The notes: a model not told the origin generated them from the letters alone. Numbered from the stretch's first letter, positions 17,433 through 27,409 are shown. The stretch is DNA of 64,000 bases from Chitinophaga solisilvae (GCF_009928525.1 NZ_JAABOK010000004.1:468019-532018); one strand, 5' to 3'. Program-made: numbers and translations.

Positions 17433-17553
17433 AATTACGAATTACGAATTGCGAATTACGAATGAGGAGCGAAGATGAAAGCGGATAAAGAATTTACTTC
17501 TTCGCTTTCATCTTCGCTCCTCATTCGTAATTCGCAATTCGTAATTCGTAATT
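17433..17553. repeat. Long palindromic element, copy 1 (heptad arms)
   Basis: A perfect 51-base inverted repeat (17433-17483 with 17503-17553) encloses a 19-base loop. The outer part of each arm consists of tandem AATTRCG heptads (order A, A, G, A at the variable base). The inner part is a unique segment with AGCGAAGAT. The same arm family occurs at 36038-36182. It starts 7 bases after the carrier-protein stop and could fold into a very stable hairpin that ends NRPS transcription. It is more probably a mobile REP/MITE-like repeat. Confidence 0.9.
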
Positions 17554-17715
17554 TTTAAAAGAGCAATCATGATAAGTTTACATCTTTAAAACACATTTCT
17601 GTTCTTTTCGGAATGAAATTTGCTAGGAGCAGCCCATATCTCATATGCCTTCAGAAAAACCACAACGACAGAAAGGAAATTCAGACAGGCGTTGTAATAA
17701 TAAAATAAGGACTTC

Positions 17716-19008
17716 ATGCAAATTCCATTAAGATCAGTTCTGCTGCTGATATTGCCACTTGCCAGCTTTGCACAGAAAACAGTTTTACCCGGACATCCGG
17801 ACATCAGCACCAAGCGTTTGACTCCCGGAAAATCGTTGTTTACGATCTATTATGTAAAAGGTAACGACTGGAAGAAAAAAGGATCCTATATCCATGATTT
17901 AGCCATTTCAGCAGATGAAATGAGATTTGTAACCGACTACAAGGATGAAAATGAAAAATGGTACAGAAAGAGAATTTCTGTAGCAGATCCTAAAACATTC
18001 AGTCCGGTCAGCTATAAGTCTGAAGGGCTGAAAAACTCCCTGGAGCTGACTTTCGGTAACACTGTGACGGGTAAGTCCCGTGCAAACGGGGAGAAAGACA
18101 AGCCTGTAACGATAAAGCCATCCGGGAAATTTGTTGATTATAACCTGGCGGAGCTGCTCTTTACCACACTGCCCCTGGATGTAGGCTATAAGGCCACCGT
18201 AACAGAATTTTATTATGGTAGCAGCCCTGACAGCGTATTGTCCAATTACGTGATAAAAGATGTAAAAAGCTATATACATCGCTCACCTAAAACCGGTAGC
18301 CACGAAAGCTGGCTCATGAATGTACTGGAAGAATCTACCGGCGCAGTTTACGCCTATATCATAGATAAAAAGGATCACAGGATCTGGCAGAGAGAAATGC
18401 CCGTGGGCGGAGGAACTACAGAAATCTGTGTAAATGAGGAACTGGATTACCAGCCGATAGAAAGCAGATTTGACAAGGACGAAAATCTGCGAAGACTGGA
18501 AAAAGGAAACGGCGTAATTGTAGGTACCGCCTTCGCAAGAGATCACGGTAACAGCAGGTTGCAGGTAGTCAATATTAACCGGGCACAATTTGCGCCAAGA
18601 GGTACGGTAGTCTCTATACTACCTAATTCAGCCTATATCGAAGAATGGAAGGAAGTGAACAAAAAAATCAGGAAACGCAGGAAGCTGCCCGAAGTTCCTA
18701 TTGATCCTAACGTGGCCGCCTGTATTAAAAAAACAACAGTATATGACGACAAAGGACATTTTGAATTCACTAACCTGATGCCGGGTGAGTATATTCTGCT
18801 TACCTCCTTTGGGTATACACACCGCTATTCTTACACCTATCAGTCCGGAACTTCCAGCCTGGTTCATCCGAGCGGAACAGTGTTATCCTCCAGTCCGATT
18901 TACAGCTCCGGTAGCGGAGCCACCGGTATGACCGCGGAAATAGAAATGAAAGTGACGATCCGCAATGATGGCGATAAAGTGAATGTGAATCTGAAAGACG
19001 TACGATAA
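17716..19008 (+). CDS. Secreted protein of unknown function
   Basis: The 430-residue protein has an N-terminal signal peptide (hydrophobic stretch to about residue 20, ending SFAQ). I do not recognise the main body, which is rich in beta strands. Near residues 330-370 a segment with DDKGHFEFTNLMPGEYIL resembles a carboxypeptidase-regulatory-like beta sandwich, which suggests a cell-envelope or surface protein. The final 60 residues are Ser/Gly/Tyr-rich. It follows the palindrome and about 160 bases of non-coding DNA, so it has its own promoter. A clear terminator follows. It is probably not part of the NRPS cluster. Confidence 0.7.
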   Translation: MQIPLRSVLLLILPLASFAQKTVLPGHPDISTKRLTPGKSLFTIYYVKGNDWKKKGSYIHDLAISADEMRFVTDYKDENEKWYRKRISVADPKTFSPVSYKSEGLKNSLELTFGNTVTGKSRANGEKDKPVTIKPSGKFVDYNLAELLFTTLPLDVGYKATVTEFYYGSSPDSVLSNYVIKDVKSYIHRSPKTGSHESWLMNVLEESTGAVYAYIIDKKDHRIWQREMPVGGGTTEICVNEELDYQPIESRFDKDENLRRLEKGNGVIVGTAFARDHGNSRLQVVNINRAQFAPRGTVVSILPNSAYIEEWKEVNKKIRKRRKLPEVPIDPNVAACIKKTTVYDDKGHFEFTNLMPGEYILLTSFGYTHRYSYTYQSGTSSLVHPSGTVLSSSPIYSSGSGATGMTAEIEMKVTIRNDGDKVNVNLKDVR

Positions 19009-19048
19009 AAGATAGCGCCTGCCGGGCTTTTTAACGAAAGTATATAAG

Positions 19049-19081
19049 GAAGCCTTCCGCCTGTTACCGGTGGAAGGCTTC
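19049..19081. terminator. Hairpin terminator after the secreted protein
   Basis: The arms 19049-19058 and 19072-19081 form a perfect 10-base stem (GAAGCCTTCC) 41 bases after the stop codon. The following run of T is weak. Confidence 0.6.
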
Positions 19082-19215
19082 TTCGTTTAGCCGGGATGTG
19101 CCCTTGAGAACAGGTATCCCGGATATCAAGTTAACATTGCCGGATAATGACTATTTTAGTTGCAGCTGTTTGATAGCGTTACCAATTATGCGTAAAACAG
19201 CAGCAAGGTGAGTAT

Positions 19216-19815
19216 ATGATGGTACAGGAACTCAACATACAGGAAATACTGGCAAGGTTTAACCATGCCCTGGAACAGGAAATACTAATGCGTAAGGTAA
19301 AGCTGCCATACGCATGTTGCCTGTCAACGGAAGGAACAGATGGCTTCCCCAATGCGCGTTTTGTATCGCTGAAGGAAATCAGGGATGAACATTTTATCAT
19401 CACCGGCACACTGACATCCCGGAAAGGAGTGGAAATCAGTAATAATGAGAAAGTGGCCCTCACCTTCTGGTGGCCTGAAACCCAGCAGCAGGTGCGTATT
19501 CAGGGAGTTGCCCGGTTGCTTGCCGGCACATGGCCGGATCATTATTTCAGCGAGCGGAACAGAGAAAGTCAGATTGTTTCAGTTGTGAGCAATCAGGGAG
19601 AAGAGCTGACAGACCCGGAAGAACTCACCCGGCGATTTGATGAAATAGCCGGGGATATTACCGCTCAGGAAGTGAAAAGGCCGCAAAACTGGGGGGCATA
19701 TGCGATTGAGCCCGTTCGTATTGAATTCCTGGTTTTCAGTGAATCAAGGTTTCATGACCGCACCTTATTTACGTTGCATAATGGCCGGTGGTCAGCAATA
19801 AAACTGCAGCCATAG
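19216..19815 (+). CDS. Pyridoxamine 5'-phosphate oxidase-family flavoprotein
   Basis: The 199-residue protein follows the PdxH layout. An FMN-binding segment RFVSLKEI is followed by TSRKGVEISNNEKVALTFWW, and the C-terminal signature is WGAYAIEP, IEFLVFSESRFHDRTLF. True PdxH has Trp after IEF and Leu in the RLHDR motif, whereas here these are Leu and Phe. This makes a classical PLP-synthesis role less sure, and it could be a related FMN oxidase as in natural-product pathways. ATG at 19216 or the adjacent ATG at 19219 could start it. It stands alone between two terminators. Confidence 0.8.
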   Translation: MMVQELNIQEILARFNHALEQEILMRKVKLPYACCLSTEGTDGFPNARFVSLKEIRDEHFIITGTLTSRKGVEISNNEKVALTFWWPETQQQVRIQGVARLLAGTWPDHYFSERNRESQIVSVVSNQGEELTDPEELTRRFDEIAGDITAQEVKRPQNWGAYAIEPVRIEFLVFSESRFHDRTLFTLHNGRWSAIKLQP

Positions 19816-19837
19816 ATATGCTGGCAGATCAGCATAG

Positions 19838-19873
19838 GCTGTATCAGTATTATGCTGATACAGCTTATTTTTT
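19838..19873 (+). terminator. Rho-independent terminator
   Basis: A perfect 10-base stem (GCTGTATCAG, 19838-19847 with 19855-19864) is followed by a T-rich run 19865-19873, 22 bases after the stop of the PNPOx-like gene. Confidence 0.85.
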
Positions 19874-20219
19874 GTCCGGAGTATAGCAGCTTTCTGATTA
19901 AAATACGATGTGTTTTGTATAAAATACTATCACTGTAGTGTGGGATTTTTTTTTATATTTAGTAGGAGCAATGAAAATGAACCATAGCAGGAAACCGCTG
20001 CTATTATAGTGTTTACACTAATCAGCCAAAAAATGCAGCCATTTGAATAAGGTTTATTTTGTACGCCGGCTGTTAGCCTGTTGTCTCCCGGTTATGTGCG
20101 CTTGGCCCGTCATGCCCCTCTCTTACAGGCAGGGAGCCGGTAAGTAGTTTACAGCCCCTGCATTTAAATGAATATACTATCTGTCCAAAACCGTAATTCT
20201 TCACCTAAAACAGTAAACA
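19874..20219. other. Non-coding stretch upstream of the metalloprotease
   Basis: There is no convincing open frame. The stretch is A/T-rich in its first half (a poly-T run near 19946) and presumably holds the promoter of the next gene. I could not pick a convincing -33/-7 pair. Confidence 0.4.
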
Positions 20220-21803
20220 ATGACCAAAATCTTTCAATTCCTGGTGGTTACCACTGTGCTGGCAATGATAATGACCAGCTGTCAGAAACATCCTGAGCCT
20301 GCCGCACCGCAGGATGCAGATACTAAAAAGCCGGACGTGGCTACAGAAGGCATTGCCAATGGCACCTATATGCTGAACGTAGTTTATTTTGTTCCATCCG
20401 ACCTGGATACTGTGCCGGGCTACAAAGCCAGGCTGAACGGTGTATTCCTCTACATGCAGAACTTTACGACCAAATGGATGAATCAATGGGGATACACCGG
20501 CAAGACCATAGGATTGCAGACAGATTCCGGCGGCCGGCTGAAAATAACACTGATCCGCGGGCAACAGGGTAAAAGCAGCTACCCGTACGAAGGTGGCGCC
20601 AATGCTGTTATGAATGAAGTAAATACCTACTTTGCAGCCCATCCCACGGAGAAAAAAAGTGATCACATCATGGTGGTTATTCCCACATACTCCTACGGCG
20701 CTAACGGGGATCCCAGCGGAGGTCCGTTCTATGGTATCGGACGCTGGTGCTTTGCACTGGATTATACCGGTCTGGATACCATCAATCTTGGCAAGCCGGA
20801 TGATAAATTTTCTACCAAATGGATTGGCGGCATGGCGCATGAAATGGGCCACGGTATTAATCTTCCGCATAATGGCGGCGCCCAGTCACAGAATAATCTG
20901 TATGGCACCACGCTGATGGGCTATGGTAATGGCACCCTGGGAAAATCACCTACCTACTTTTCCCCGGCAGATGCCGCGATACTCGCCAACGGGCAGATAT
21001 TCAGTACCGTTACCAGAACAGACTGGTACGCAGATCCCGGATGCCAGGTTAAACGCGTGTACGCCGATTATAACAGTAGCTCCGCCAGCATAATTGTTTC
21101 CGGTAAATTTACGGCTGTAAAAGCGGTGAAGGATATTGCCTACTATAACCGCAATACCGGCAATGATAACGGAGGATATAATTCAGTCACATTCGCTTCC
21201 AAGCCAATTGGTACCGACAGCTTCCGTATCGTCATGCCTGTCAGTGATTTCAGGGATAAGGGAAACACGAATTATGAATTCACCATCAGGCTTGTGCATG
21301 AAAATGGCAGCATCTCCAGTTATGTGGCTTCCTACAGTTTCGTAAATGATGTTCCTGTGATCACCTTCGGTGATAAGGTGGTATATGATAAAACCGGATG
21401 GACGGTAGCCGCCTACAGCTCTCAGGAAACCGCCAGTGAAAGCGGTGCTGCAGCCAATATCATTGATGGCTCCGGCAGCACTTTCTGGCACTCCCGCTGG
21501 TCTTCCAATGCCACCAGCTACCCGCACTATATTACCGTAGATATGGGCCAGGCGCTGGATGTAAACCGTTTTACATTTAAGCAGCGCGACAGCAGAATGG
21601 TGAAAGTGGTAGAAATCCTGACCAGTAACAACAATGCCACCTGGACCTCCCTGGGCGATTTTACCCTGGCACAATCCACCAACCCGCAGAATATAGTGCT
21701 GTCATCAGTCAAAAATTTCCGCTACTTCAAACTGAATATGAAAAGTTCGTACGACGGTCAGCAGTTTGCTGCCATGTGCGAAGTAGGGACATATAAAGAT
21801 TAG
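20220..21803 (+). CDS. Lipoprotein zinc metalloprotease with C-terminal discoidin (F5/8C) domain
   Basis: The 527-residue protein starts with a lipoprotein signal (IMTSCQKH, Cys near 17-21), so it is likely anchored to the envelope or surface. The catalytic part has AHEMGHGINLPHN near residue 215, an HExxHGxxxxPH variant of the metzincin-like zinc motif. A later LMGYGN could serve as a Met-turn-like segment. After a beta-rich linker, residues about 390-527 form a coagulation-factor 5/8 type C domain (ASSGAAANIIDGSGSTFWHSRW-like opening, closing with a strand of FRYFKLNM). Such domains bind sugars or glycoproteins. It is a single-gene unit with a strong terminator, and the likely role is degradation of host or environmental glycoproteins. 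Confidence 0.82.
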   Translation: MTKIFQFLVVTTVLAMIMTSCQKHPEPAAPQDADTKKPDVATEGIANGTYMLNVVYFVPSDLDTVPGYKARLNGVFLYMQNFTTKWMNQWGYTGKTIGLQTDSGGRLKITLIRGQQGKSSYPYEGGANAVMNEVNTYFAAHPTEKKSDHIMVVIPTYSYGANGDPSGGPFYGIGRWCFALDYTGLDTINLGKPDDKFSTKWIGGMAHEMGHGINLPHNGGAQSQNNLYGTTLMGYGNGTLGKSPTYFSPADAAILANGQIFSTVTRTDWYADPGCQVKRVYADYNSSSASIIVSGKFTAVKAVKDIAYYNRNTGNDNGGYNSVTFASKPIGTDSFRIVMPVSDFRDKGNTNYEFTIRLVHENGSISSYVASYSFVNDVPVITFGDKVVYDKTGWTVAAYSSQETASESGAAANIIDGSGSTFWHSRWSSNATSYPHYITVDMGQALDVNRFTFKQRDSRMVKVVEILTSNNNATWTSLGDFTLAQSTNPQNIVLSSVKNFRYFKLNMKSSYDGQQFAAMCEVGTYKD

Positions 21804-21847
21804 CACAACGATATTGCAGACATCGATCCTCTATGTTCAGCATACAT

Positions 21848-21879
21848 AATCCGGGTATTCTTACCCGGATTTTTTTTTG
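21848..21879 (+). terminator. Rho-independent terminator
   Basis: The stem AATCCGGGTA/TACCCGGATT (21848-21857 with 21862-21871) is followed by a run of eight or more T, 44 bases after the metalloprotease stop. Confidence 0.9.
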
Positions 21880-22124
21880 ATGTTTTGTTGCAGCAGAATA
21901 GGTAAATAATCACTATATTCGGACTGGAAGCAGATAAGTATACCCCAAAAACGCCTCCGTAAATAAGGAAGCAGCTATACTTACAGATCAGATATCATAC
22001 AACAAATCATACATTCCAGGTCATGTGGAAAAAGCAGCGGAACGATAATACAACCGGCACTTGATGCCTGTCATGTTACCATTATCCCTGATGATCCCCT
22101 TCTCAACCCCTTTAATAATTGTCT

Positions 22125-25100
22125 ATGAATAATGCACAACCGGTTTATGTATCCAATGCCGTTTTTCAATTGGGAAAATCTAAAAACTGGAGCAGCATAC
22201 TCGTGCTGGAGTATGTAAATGATATGGCGAGGAAAGGGAAAGTCCTGTCTGCCCAGGATATACAGAAAATAAAAAATGCAGCAGATAAAATTTACTCGGC
22301 TGAATATCCGGCATACAGGGAGAAAAAATTTGACTCGGAATGGGTACAGGCGAGATACGATTTTTACCAGGATATCAGAAAAGTAGGATTTGTTGGTGCT
22401 GACTACCTGGGAGATTATTTCAGTAAAAAGATTGAAGAAGTGTATGAAGCATCTGCACTTAATGTAACGAAGGACATCAATCTCCAGAAACAGAGTGAAT
22501 TCAGCAAGGGTATTGACAATGCGGAACGGGTACTGAATGAAACATACAGCATCGCTGCAACTGATCCCGCATTTAAGGAAAGCATCGATAATGTATTTTC
22601 CCATGAGTTTAACAGCCTGCTGGACAACAGTGAAAAGGAAATACGAACGGCCAATGCTGAATTTGACAGCTTCCTGAAGGTGAACGGGCTGGTGAAGGCA
22701 ACCGGAGAAATATTATCCGGCGATGCGGAGCTTAAATCCGTTATTAATGCAAAGCTGGAAAGCGTACTGGATGCCGTGCAGTCCGGACAGGAGGAAGTAG
22801 TGAAGAAAATAGACCGCATAGGCGCGAAGGTGGAAGATATGGGCAGTAAAGTAGATTATCTGTTTGAAAAAATAAGAACAGAACAGGAAGAGAAAAACAG
22901 GATTGCCCTGCAGAACTGGGAAGACTATTCGGTACAGTCTATCATTTCACTGGCGACGAATATTATCGGAGATCCTAATTTAACGAAAGGAGTAACGGCA
23001 GTTGCCAGTGCAGCTTTCCAGATTAAGAGCCTGTCGGCCCAGTATAACAGCATTCAGCAGATGTCCGCTTTAGGCTCCCTGGGACTCATTTCCGGATATG
23101 CAGGCGTTGCGCTGTCGCTGTATAATGCATTCAACGCACCTGAACAGCAGAATGCCGACGCCATTATATTACAGAACCTGCAGAAAATTTCCGAACAGAT
23201 AGAAGCACTCAGAAAACAGGTGATGGAAGGCATATCCATTCTTGATAAGAAAATCGATGCCTATTTTGAGATAACAAATGAGAATATAAAGTATATCATC
23301 CAGTTCCTGCAGGGAATGGATGTAGATCTGGACAATGTTGGCGATTCGCTGAAGAACATCTCCCTGCAGATAAATCTTTATTGGAAAGATGTAAAAACAA
23401 AGCTCGATTATCTCATTAATGATGATATAGAAGATTTAAAATCCGATATCGAAAATTTTAAATCTACCTACGACAGAGAAATGACCGTGGATGAATACAA
23501 GGCATACATGCTGCGGGTATTTAATGTATATGAAGAGTCGAAAAAGGCAGTATTCACCGGTAATAAGGAGGCTATCGGCAATGAACGTCAGTTGTTTGTT
23601 GAGATAGAAAATAAAGGGGCAGCGGAACTGATTAATCTGTTAAGAGCTATTATCAGCGCCAACTCAGAGTATAAACTTTTCAAAGAAAGAGTTAACCCCG
23701 ACCGGTTAAGCATTTGCATGAACCTGTTAACAAGACTGGCAATAGATAACCCCCATACCTTCAGGGAAATCAAGCCAACCAAATACCAGGAGCTGTATGA
23801 AGAATTCAGGATACAGAGAAAAGAAATAGCAGAGATCAGGGCTAATAAGAATAATAGCCTGGTAAGTGTATTTAAAAGGCTGATCGCCGGCTACCTGCAG
23901 TCTGTAGAAGATTTCCAGAAAGAGATAATGAAGATATACAGGGAAGAACTGATAAAAAATGCGGACATTAAAGATAAGTCGAATGCTAATCTGATAACCA
24001 ATGTGCTGGAAATCTATTTCGAGTTATCCAATTTTACCCCGGGAGGATTTAACATGGGGATGATAGACAGGTATATCCGAATGGCTTTGGATAAGCTGAC
24101 GTTTATGGAGTTTGAGCATGCTCCCTATTCCGACTGGCGTATTTTTATCAATGCCGGTAATGGTACCGTTGATTTTTCCTTGCCGGAAGCCTATATAGAG
24201 AGTAATAGCCGCTACAGGGGCAATGCAGGTTTCCCGAAAGTATTTCTTACAGAAAATCCCTCCAGGGAACTGCTGGATGCAATGCCGTCCTTAATATTAT
24301 TGCTCAGCTTTGATGCGCTTAACCTGGAAAGGAAGTACTTTGCTTCCTATGTAAATTTTACCAAAACTATAGTGAGCGCCCCGGGAGTAAGTATCACCCC
24401 TTATGAAAAAGGGAAACCGGCAATATATTACAGGCTGCTCTGGAATGGCATGTTACTGGGAAAACCGGAAATAGTATCGCCGGTAATCAATTTTATCAGC
24501 CCCGCATATATGGGGCAGGAGCAGTCAATTACCAGTCTGAAGGATTTATGTACCAACTATTACTTCTGGTATTATATTCCCGACAGCGGTAGTAACTTCC
24601 CGGAATTTGAAGTTCACAGGAAGGAACTAAATGACCGGTTAACATCTATTGTTACTGCTTATCTGTTGCAGGTACAGAGCCGGGTACTGCATGATTTAAA
24701 CGACATGAGTACCGATCTGTTCAGGATGGTTGCAGGTATTGAAGGGAATGCCAGCCTGATTAAATTAATGCTTAACTACCTCTTTAACGGTATTAATGAT
24801 GACCTGCTGAATTATCTGACAGGAGATATAAGAACCCGCTTTGATATTAATGAATTCAAGTTCACCGGGGGGAATGGATTAAATTATCTCCCGTTGCTGA
24901 ATGCGGAATATATTCAACTGATTATTTCATCTCTCAGTATAGATAAATCGGATGTTTTCGGCTCCTTACTGGGACGTGATTTTCAGTTGTTCAACACTGA
25001 TTTTGAAGAGAAATGCAAAGAAACTACAGAAGTAATGGTGGCAGAAATCCAAAAATACCTGACAGCGGATACGCTTAATTCATTTCAGCAGATAACCGAT

Positions 25101-25139
25101 AATCAGGTATTATTTGAAATGTTGCTTGCCTCAAAATGA
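22125..25139 (+). CDS. Large helical protein of unknown function, possible pore-forming or scaffold protein
   Basis: The 1004-residue protein has no signal peptide and no family I can name. Residues about 60-265 are charged and helical, with coiled-coil character (for example KKIDRIGAKVEDMGSKVDYL). Residues about 270-342 form a long apolar, Gly/Ala/Ser-rich stretch that includes LGSLGLISGYAGVALSLYNAF. Further predicted coiled coil follows to about 460, then a long mixed C-terminal half. A coiled coil followed by a hydrophobic hairpin is seen in alpha-helical pore-forming toxins, but this is only an architectural resemblance. Codon choice looks more A/T-rich than in the NRPS genes. ATG at 22125 is preferred to TTG at 22119. 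It is isolated, about 320 bases after the preceding gene. Confidence 0.75.
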   Translation: MNNAQPVYVSNAVFQLGKSKNWSSILVLEYVNDMARKGKVLSAQDIQKIKNAADKIYSAEYPAYREKKFDSEWVQARYDFYQDIRKVGFVGADYLGDYFSKKIEEVYEASALNVTKDINLQKQSEFSKGIDNAERVLNETYSIAATDPAFKESIDNVFSHEFNSLLDNSEKEIRTANAEFDSFLKVNGLVKATGEILSGDAELKSVINAKLESVLDAVQSGQEEVVKKIDRIGAKVEDMGSKVDYLFEKIRTEQEEKNRIALQNWEDYSVQSIISLATNIIGDPNLTKGVTAVASAAFQIKSLSAQYNSIQQMSALGSLGLISGYAGVALSLYNAFNAPEQQNADAIILQNLQKISEQIEALRKQVMEGISILDKKIDAYFEITNENIKYIIQFLQGMDVDLDNVGDSLKNISLQINLYWKDVKTKLDYLINDDIEDLKSDIENFKSTYDREMTVDEYKAYMLRVFNVYEESKKAVFTGNKEAIGNERQLFVEIENKGAAELINLLRAIISANSEYKLFKERVNPDRLSICMNLLTRLAIDNPHTFREIKPTKYQELYEEFRIQRKEIAEIRANKNNSLVSVFKRLIAGYLQSVEDFQKEIMKIYREELIKNADIKDKSNANLITNVLEIYFELSNFTPGGFNMGMIDRYIRMALDKLTFMEFEHAPYSDWRIFINAGNGTVDFSLPEAYIESNSRYRGNAGFPKVFLTENPSRELLDAMPSLILLLSFDALNLERKYFASYVNFTKTIVSAPGVSITPYEKGKPAIYYRLLWNGMLLGKPEIVSPVINFISPAYMGQEQSITSLKDLCTNYYFWYYIPDSGSNFPEFEVHRKELNDRLTSIVTAYLLQVQSRVLHDLNDMSTDLFRMVAGIEGNASLIKLMLNYLFNGINDDLLNYLTGDIRTRFDINEFKFTGGNGLNYLPLLNAEYIQLIISSLSIDKSDVFGSLLGRDFQLFNTDFEEKCKETTEVMVAEIQKYLTADTLNSFQQITDNQVLFEMLLASK

Positions 25140-25147
25140 GGACTGTT

Positions 25148-25172
25148 ACCGGGAATAACCTTATATCCCGGT
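25148..25172. terminator. Bidirectional hairpin between convergent genes
   Basis: ACCGGGA (25148-25154) pairs with TCCCGGT (25166-25172) between the ends of two convergent genes. The hairpin overlaps the last codons of the thioredoxin-like gene. Confidence 0.5.
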
Positions 25173-25691
25173 GAACCGCTTTCTGACTGCCTGTAATTGT
25201 TTTGCATTCATGCGGGAAGTTTTTTCGAGTACCTGGATAAAATAATCGACTTCTTCTTTTTTGGAAGGGCAGCCTACATTTTCAAGTTTTCCTTCCGGTG
25301 ATTTCAGGCGGCTGTCCGCCAGCAGTTTTCCGGAAGCGTCAAATACCAGCCAGTAGGGAATACCTGAGTTGCCTCCGTTATACCTGGCGAGCATCTCTGC
25401 GCCGCCTGGTGTTTCGAGCGCCTTCTTCTCTTTGGACTCCATTACTGTGATGTGCCGGATTACAAAGTTATCGTCAAATGCTTTCCTGCAGGATATATCA
25501 TTCATGGCTGTATCCATTTTATGGCACCAGCCGCACCAGGAAGCATGGAAAATAATGAATACGTTCTTCTTCGATTTAGCTGCCAGTGTGGAGGCTTCCT
25601 TCAGTGTTTTGTCTGCAGAGGCAGGCTGTTGCGCCCGCGCAGCCGTGAAGGAGAGGAACATCATGACAAATAATAATCTGATTGGTTTCAT
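25161..25691 (-). CDS. Exported thioredoxin-family protein
   Basis: The 176-residue protein has a signal peptide (about 1-20, ending ARAQ) and a thioredoxin fold with the redox motif ASWCGWCHKMD near residue 50. It has a SGIPYWLVFDASG cis-Pro loop typical of the Thioredoxin_7/DUF255-like group. It should act in the periplasm as a disulfide reductase or isomerase. An extra Cys pair (DISC and VGCPS) is present. It is a single gene between terminators, convergent with the helical protein. Confidence 0.85.
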   Translation of the reverse strand: MKPIRLLFVMMFLSFTAARAQQPASADKTLKEASTLAAKSKKNVFIIFHASWCGWCHKMDTAMNDISCRKAFDDNFVIRHITVMESKEKKALETPGGAEMLARYNGGNSGIPYWLVFDASGKLLADSRLKSPEGKLENVGCPSKKEEVDYFIQVLEKTSRMNAKQLQAVRKRFTGI

Positions 25692-25781
25692 ATGGCAACG
25701 GTTTTATAACAGGATTTTAAAGTGGATGGTAAGATAAAGAAAAGTTAGGATTTGGTAAGTTTCCGGTTGGCCGGGAACAAA

Positions 25782-25814
25782 AAAGCCTTACAATGATTCA
25801 TTGTAAGGCTTTTC
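25782..25814. terminator. Perfect palindromic terminator
   Basis: AAAAGCCTTACAATGA and its exact complement are separated by one base, giving a 33-base near-perfect palindrome with A and T runs at the ends. It can stop the minus-strand cytochrome gene that ends at 25835. Confidence 0.85.
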
Positions 25815-25834
25815 AGCATATTGGAACAGTACGG

Positions 25835-27307
25835 TCAGCGTTTCTTCTTTGCTTTTGTCACCGGATATTGAGCAGCAGATATCGCGAAGCTGAAATCCCC
25901 GAAGATATTATTGTTTACGGAATCAGCGGGGAAAGGTGCAATGGTGCTGAATTTATGACAGCTATAGCAGGTGTTGGTATTTTGTACATAGCTCTCCATG
26001 GTAGTATTGGCTACTATATGAGCGCCGCTCAGCATAGCAGAGATGTTTAGTGGAAACGGCGCCTGAATGGGTGTTGTCTTGTCTGGCTGTAATGTTTGCG
26101 ACCAGATGACATCTACCAGTTCATAGTACTGGAAAACAGACTGGGGGTAAAATCTCCTGATATTGTTTTGCATGCTGTCATTGATGGGCGAAGCATCCGC
26201 CTTGTCAATGGCGTTGGATCTGGTGAGCTGTATGGGTACGGGAGCCGCCTGCGACAGGTAATAAGGAGGGGAGGTGTTGGGCGTACAACCTACGGTAGCT
26301 GTGCCTCCTCCGTTTAAGTTTACCTGCCGGGCAGTACAGGCCCCGTTGTAAAAATTATACCCGTACGGGGGGGCGGGCCTGCTGTCGTCCGGCACATTAT
26401 CTATCTGCTCAAAGGTAGCCCATACCCAGGTAGGTTGATTCTGTGTTTTGTGCAGGATATGCAGGCCAACCAGTGCTACATTCGTTTCTCTTAAATTTCC
26501 GGAAGCAGAATCATATACGGTGGCTTTGGAGAGTTTATAACGTTCCCATTTGGGCGAATTGATGTTGTCCACCTCCATCCAGGCGGCTTTTATCTCTATA
26601 GCGCCTTCAGGGCCATTATACTGACCTTGCGGAAAATTAATGGGAACACCCTTCCGCACCGAATCATGTTGTGTAATGGCGTTGTAGTAGCCGTTTTTGA
26701 TGACAAAATCATAATAGTCCTTATTCAGTTTAATCTCATACCATAAATTGGTATTATTCTGTGCACCGAGCCAGTTGGGTTTGTCCATAGGCGCTGCCTG
26801 GTCCGGATTCAGCCTGAAAGTGGAGTCAACGGCAAATTTGGTCGTGAAGGTTAACAGTTTCGTATCTGTTAAATTCATCACCAGGTCCTGCGTTTTAAAT
26901 TTAGCGGCGTATTTCGGGGAAACGAGTGTACCCCATCCGGAGGGGTGTACGCCTCCTGGTTGGAACAGTACATCCAGCGGCATATATTTCTCCCAGCCTA
27001 CAGGTGAAAAATCTCTGGGAGCGCCAAAATATGCAGCTGTGTCAACCGGCCAGTTTAAGGTAATGAACTCCTGCCAGGCAAAGCAGTCTGCCTGCGATTG
27101 ATTGTTAAATGCGGGAAGATCTCCCGGTACCTTGTTATTGAAATTGATAACCACCTTATAGAGCGGAGAACTGGCGTAGCAGTTGCAGCTGTTGGTTGAT
27201 ACCGGCCGCTGACGGTTTCCGTTACCCGGTTTGAAGGCTGTAATGATAAACTGACTGATGAGCAGGGCGGTACATGTAATAACGATGATAGATAAGGATC
27301 TTTTCAT
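25835..27307 (-). CDS. Membrane-anchored monohaem cytochrome c-like protein
   Basis: The 490-residue protein starts with a hydrophobic export or anchor segment (about 7-26). A single haem-attachment motif CYSCHK lies near residue 450, in the C-terminal quarter. The long N-terminal part, with CFAWQEFITLNWP near 75, is not a family I can name precisely, but it looks like the extended N-domain of some bacterial cytochrome c-family proteins. Three further Cys residues near 40-75 and two near 330 may form disulfides. It lies 102 bases downstream of the lectin-domain gene on the same strand, so the two are probably co-transcribed and may form an envelope redox pair. The substrate is unknown. Confidence 0.72.
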   Translation of the reverse strand: MKRSLSIIVITCTALLISQFIITAFKPGNGNRQRPVSTNSCNCYASSPLYKVVINFNNKVPGDLPAFNNQSQADCFAWQEFITLNWPVDTAAYFGAPRDFSPVGWEKYMPLDVLFQPGGVHPSGWGTLVSPKYAAKFKTQDLVMNLTDTKLLTFTTKFAVDSTFRLNPDQAAPMDKPNWLGAQNNTNLWYEIKLNKDYYDFVIKNGYYNAITQHDSVRKGVPINFPQGQYNGPEGAIEIKAAWMEVDNINSPKWERYKLSKATVYDSASGNLRETNVALVGLHILHKTQNQPTWVWATFEQIDNVPDDSRPAPPYGYNFYNGACTARQVNLNGGGTATVGCTPNTSPPYYLSQAAPVPIQLTRSNAIDKADASPINDSMQNNIRRFYPQSVFQYYELVDVIWSQTLQPDKTTPIQAPFPLNISAMLSGAHIVANTTMESYVQNTNTCYSCHKFSTIAPFPADSVNNNIFGDFSFAISAAQYPVTKAKKKR

Positions 27308-27409
27308 TTTTGCATGGTTTAAATGAAGTGGTGCTGATATGCAAGAGGCACATATAAGTAATATGTACCTCTTGCATGTATTTGGTCTGACACTGATGTT
27401 TGGCTGTAA

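Noticed and set aside
17433..17553. CRISPR array or direct-repeat cluster
   Set aside because: The units are 7-base tandem heptads within two inverted arms, without spacers, and no cas gene is nearby.
19216..19815. Calling the PNPOx-like gene pdxH
   Set aside because: Two signature residues of true PdxH are replaced (Trp to Leu and Leu to Phe), so only the family name was given.
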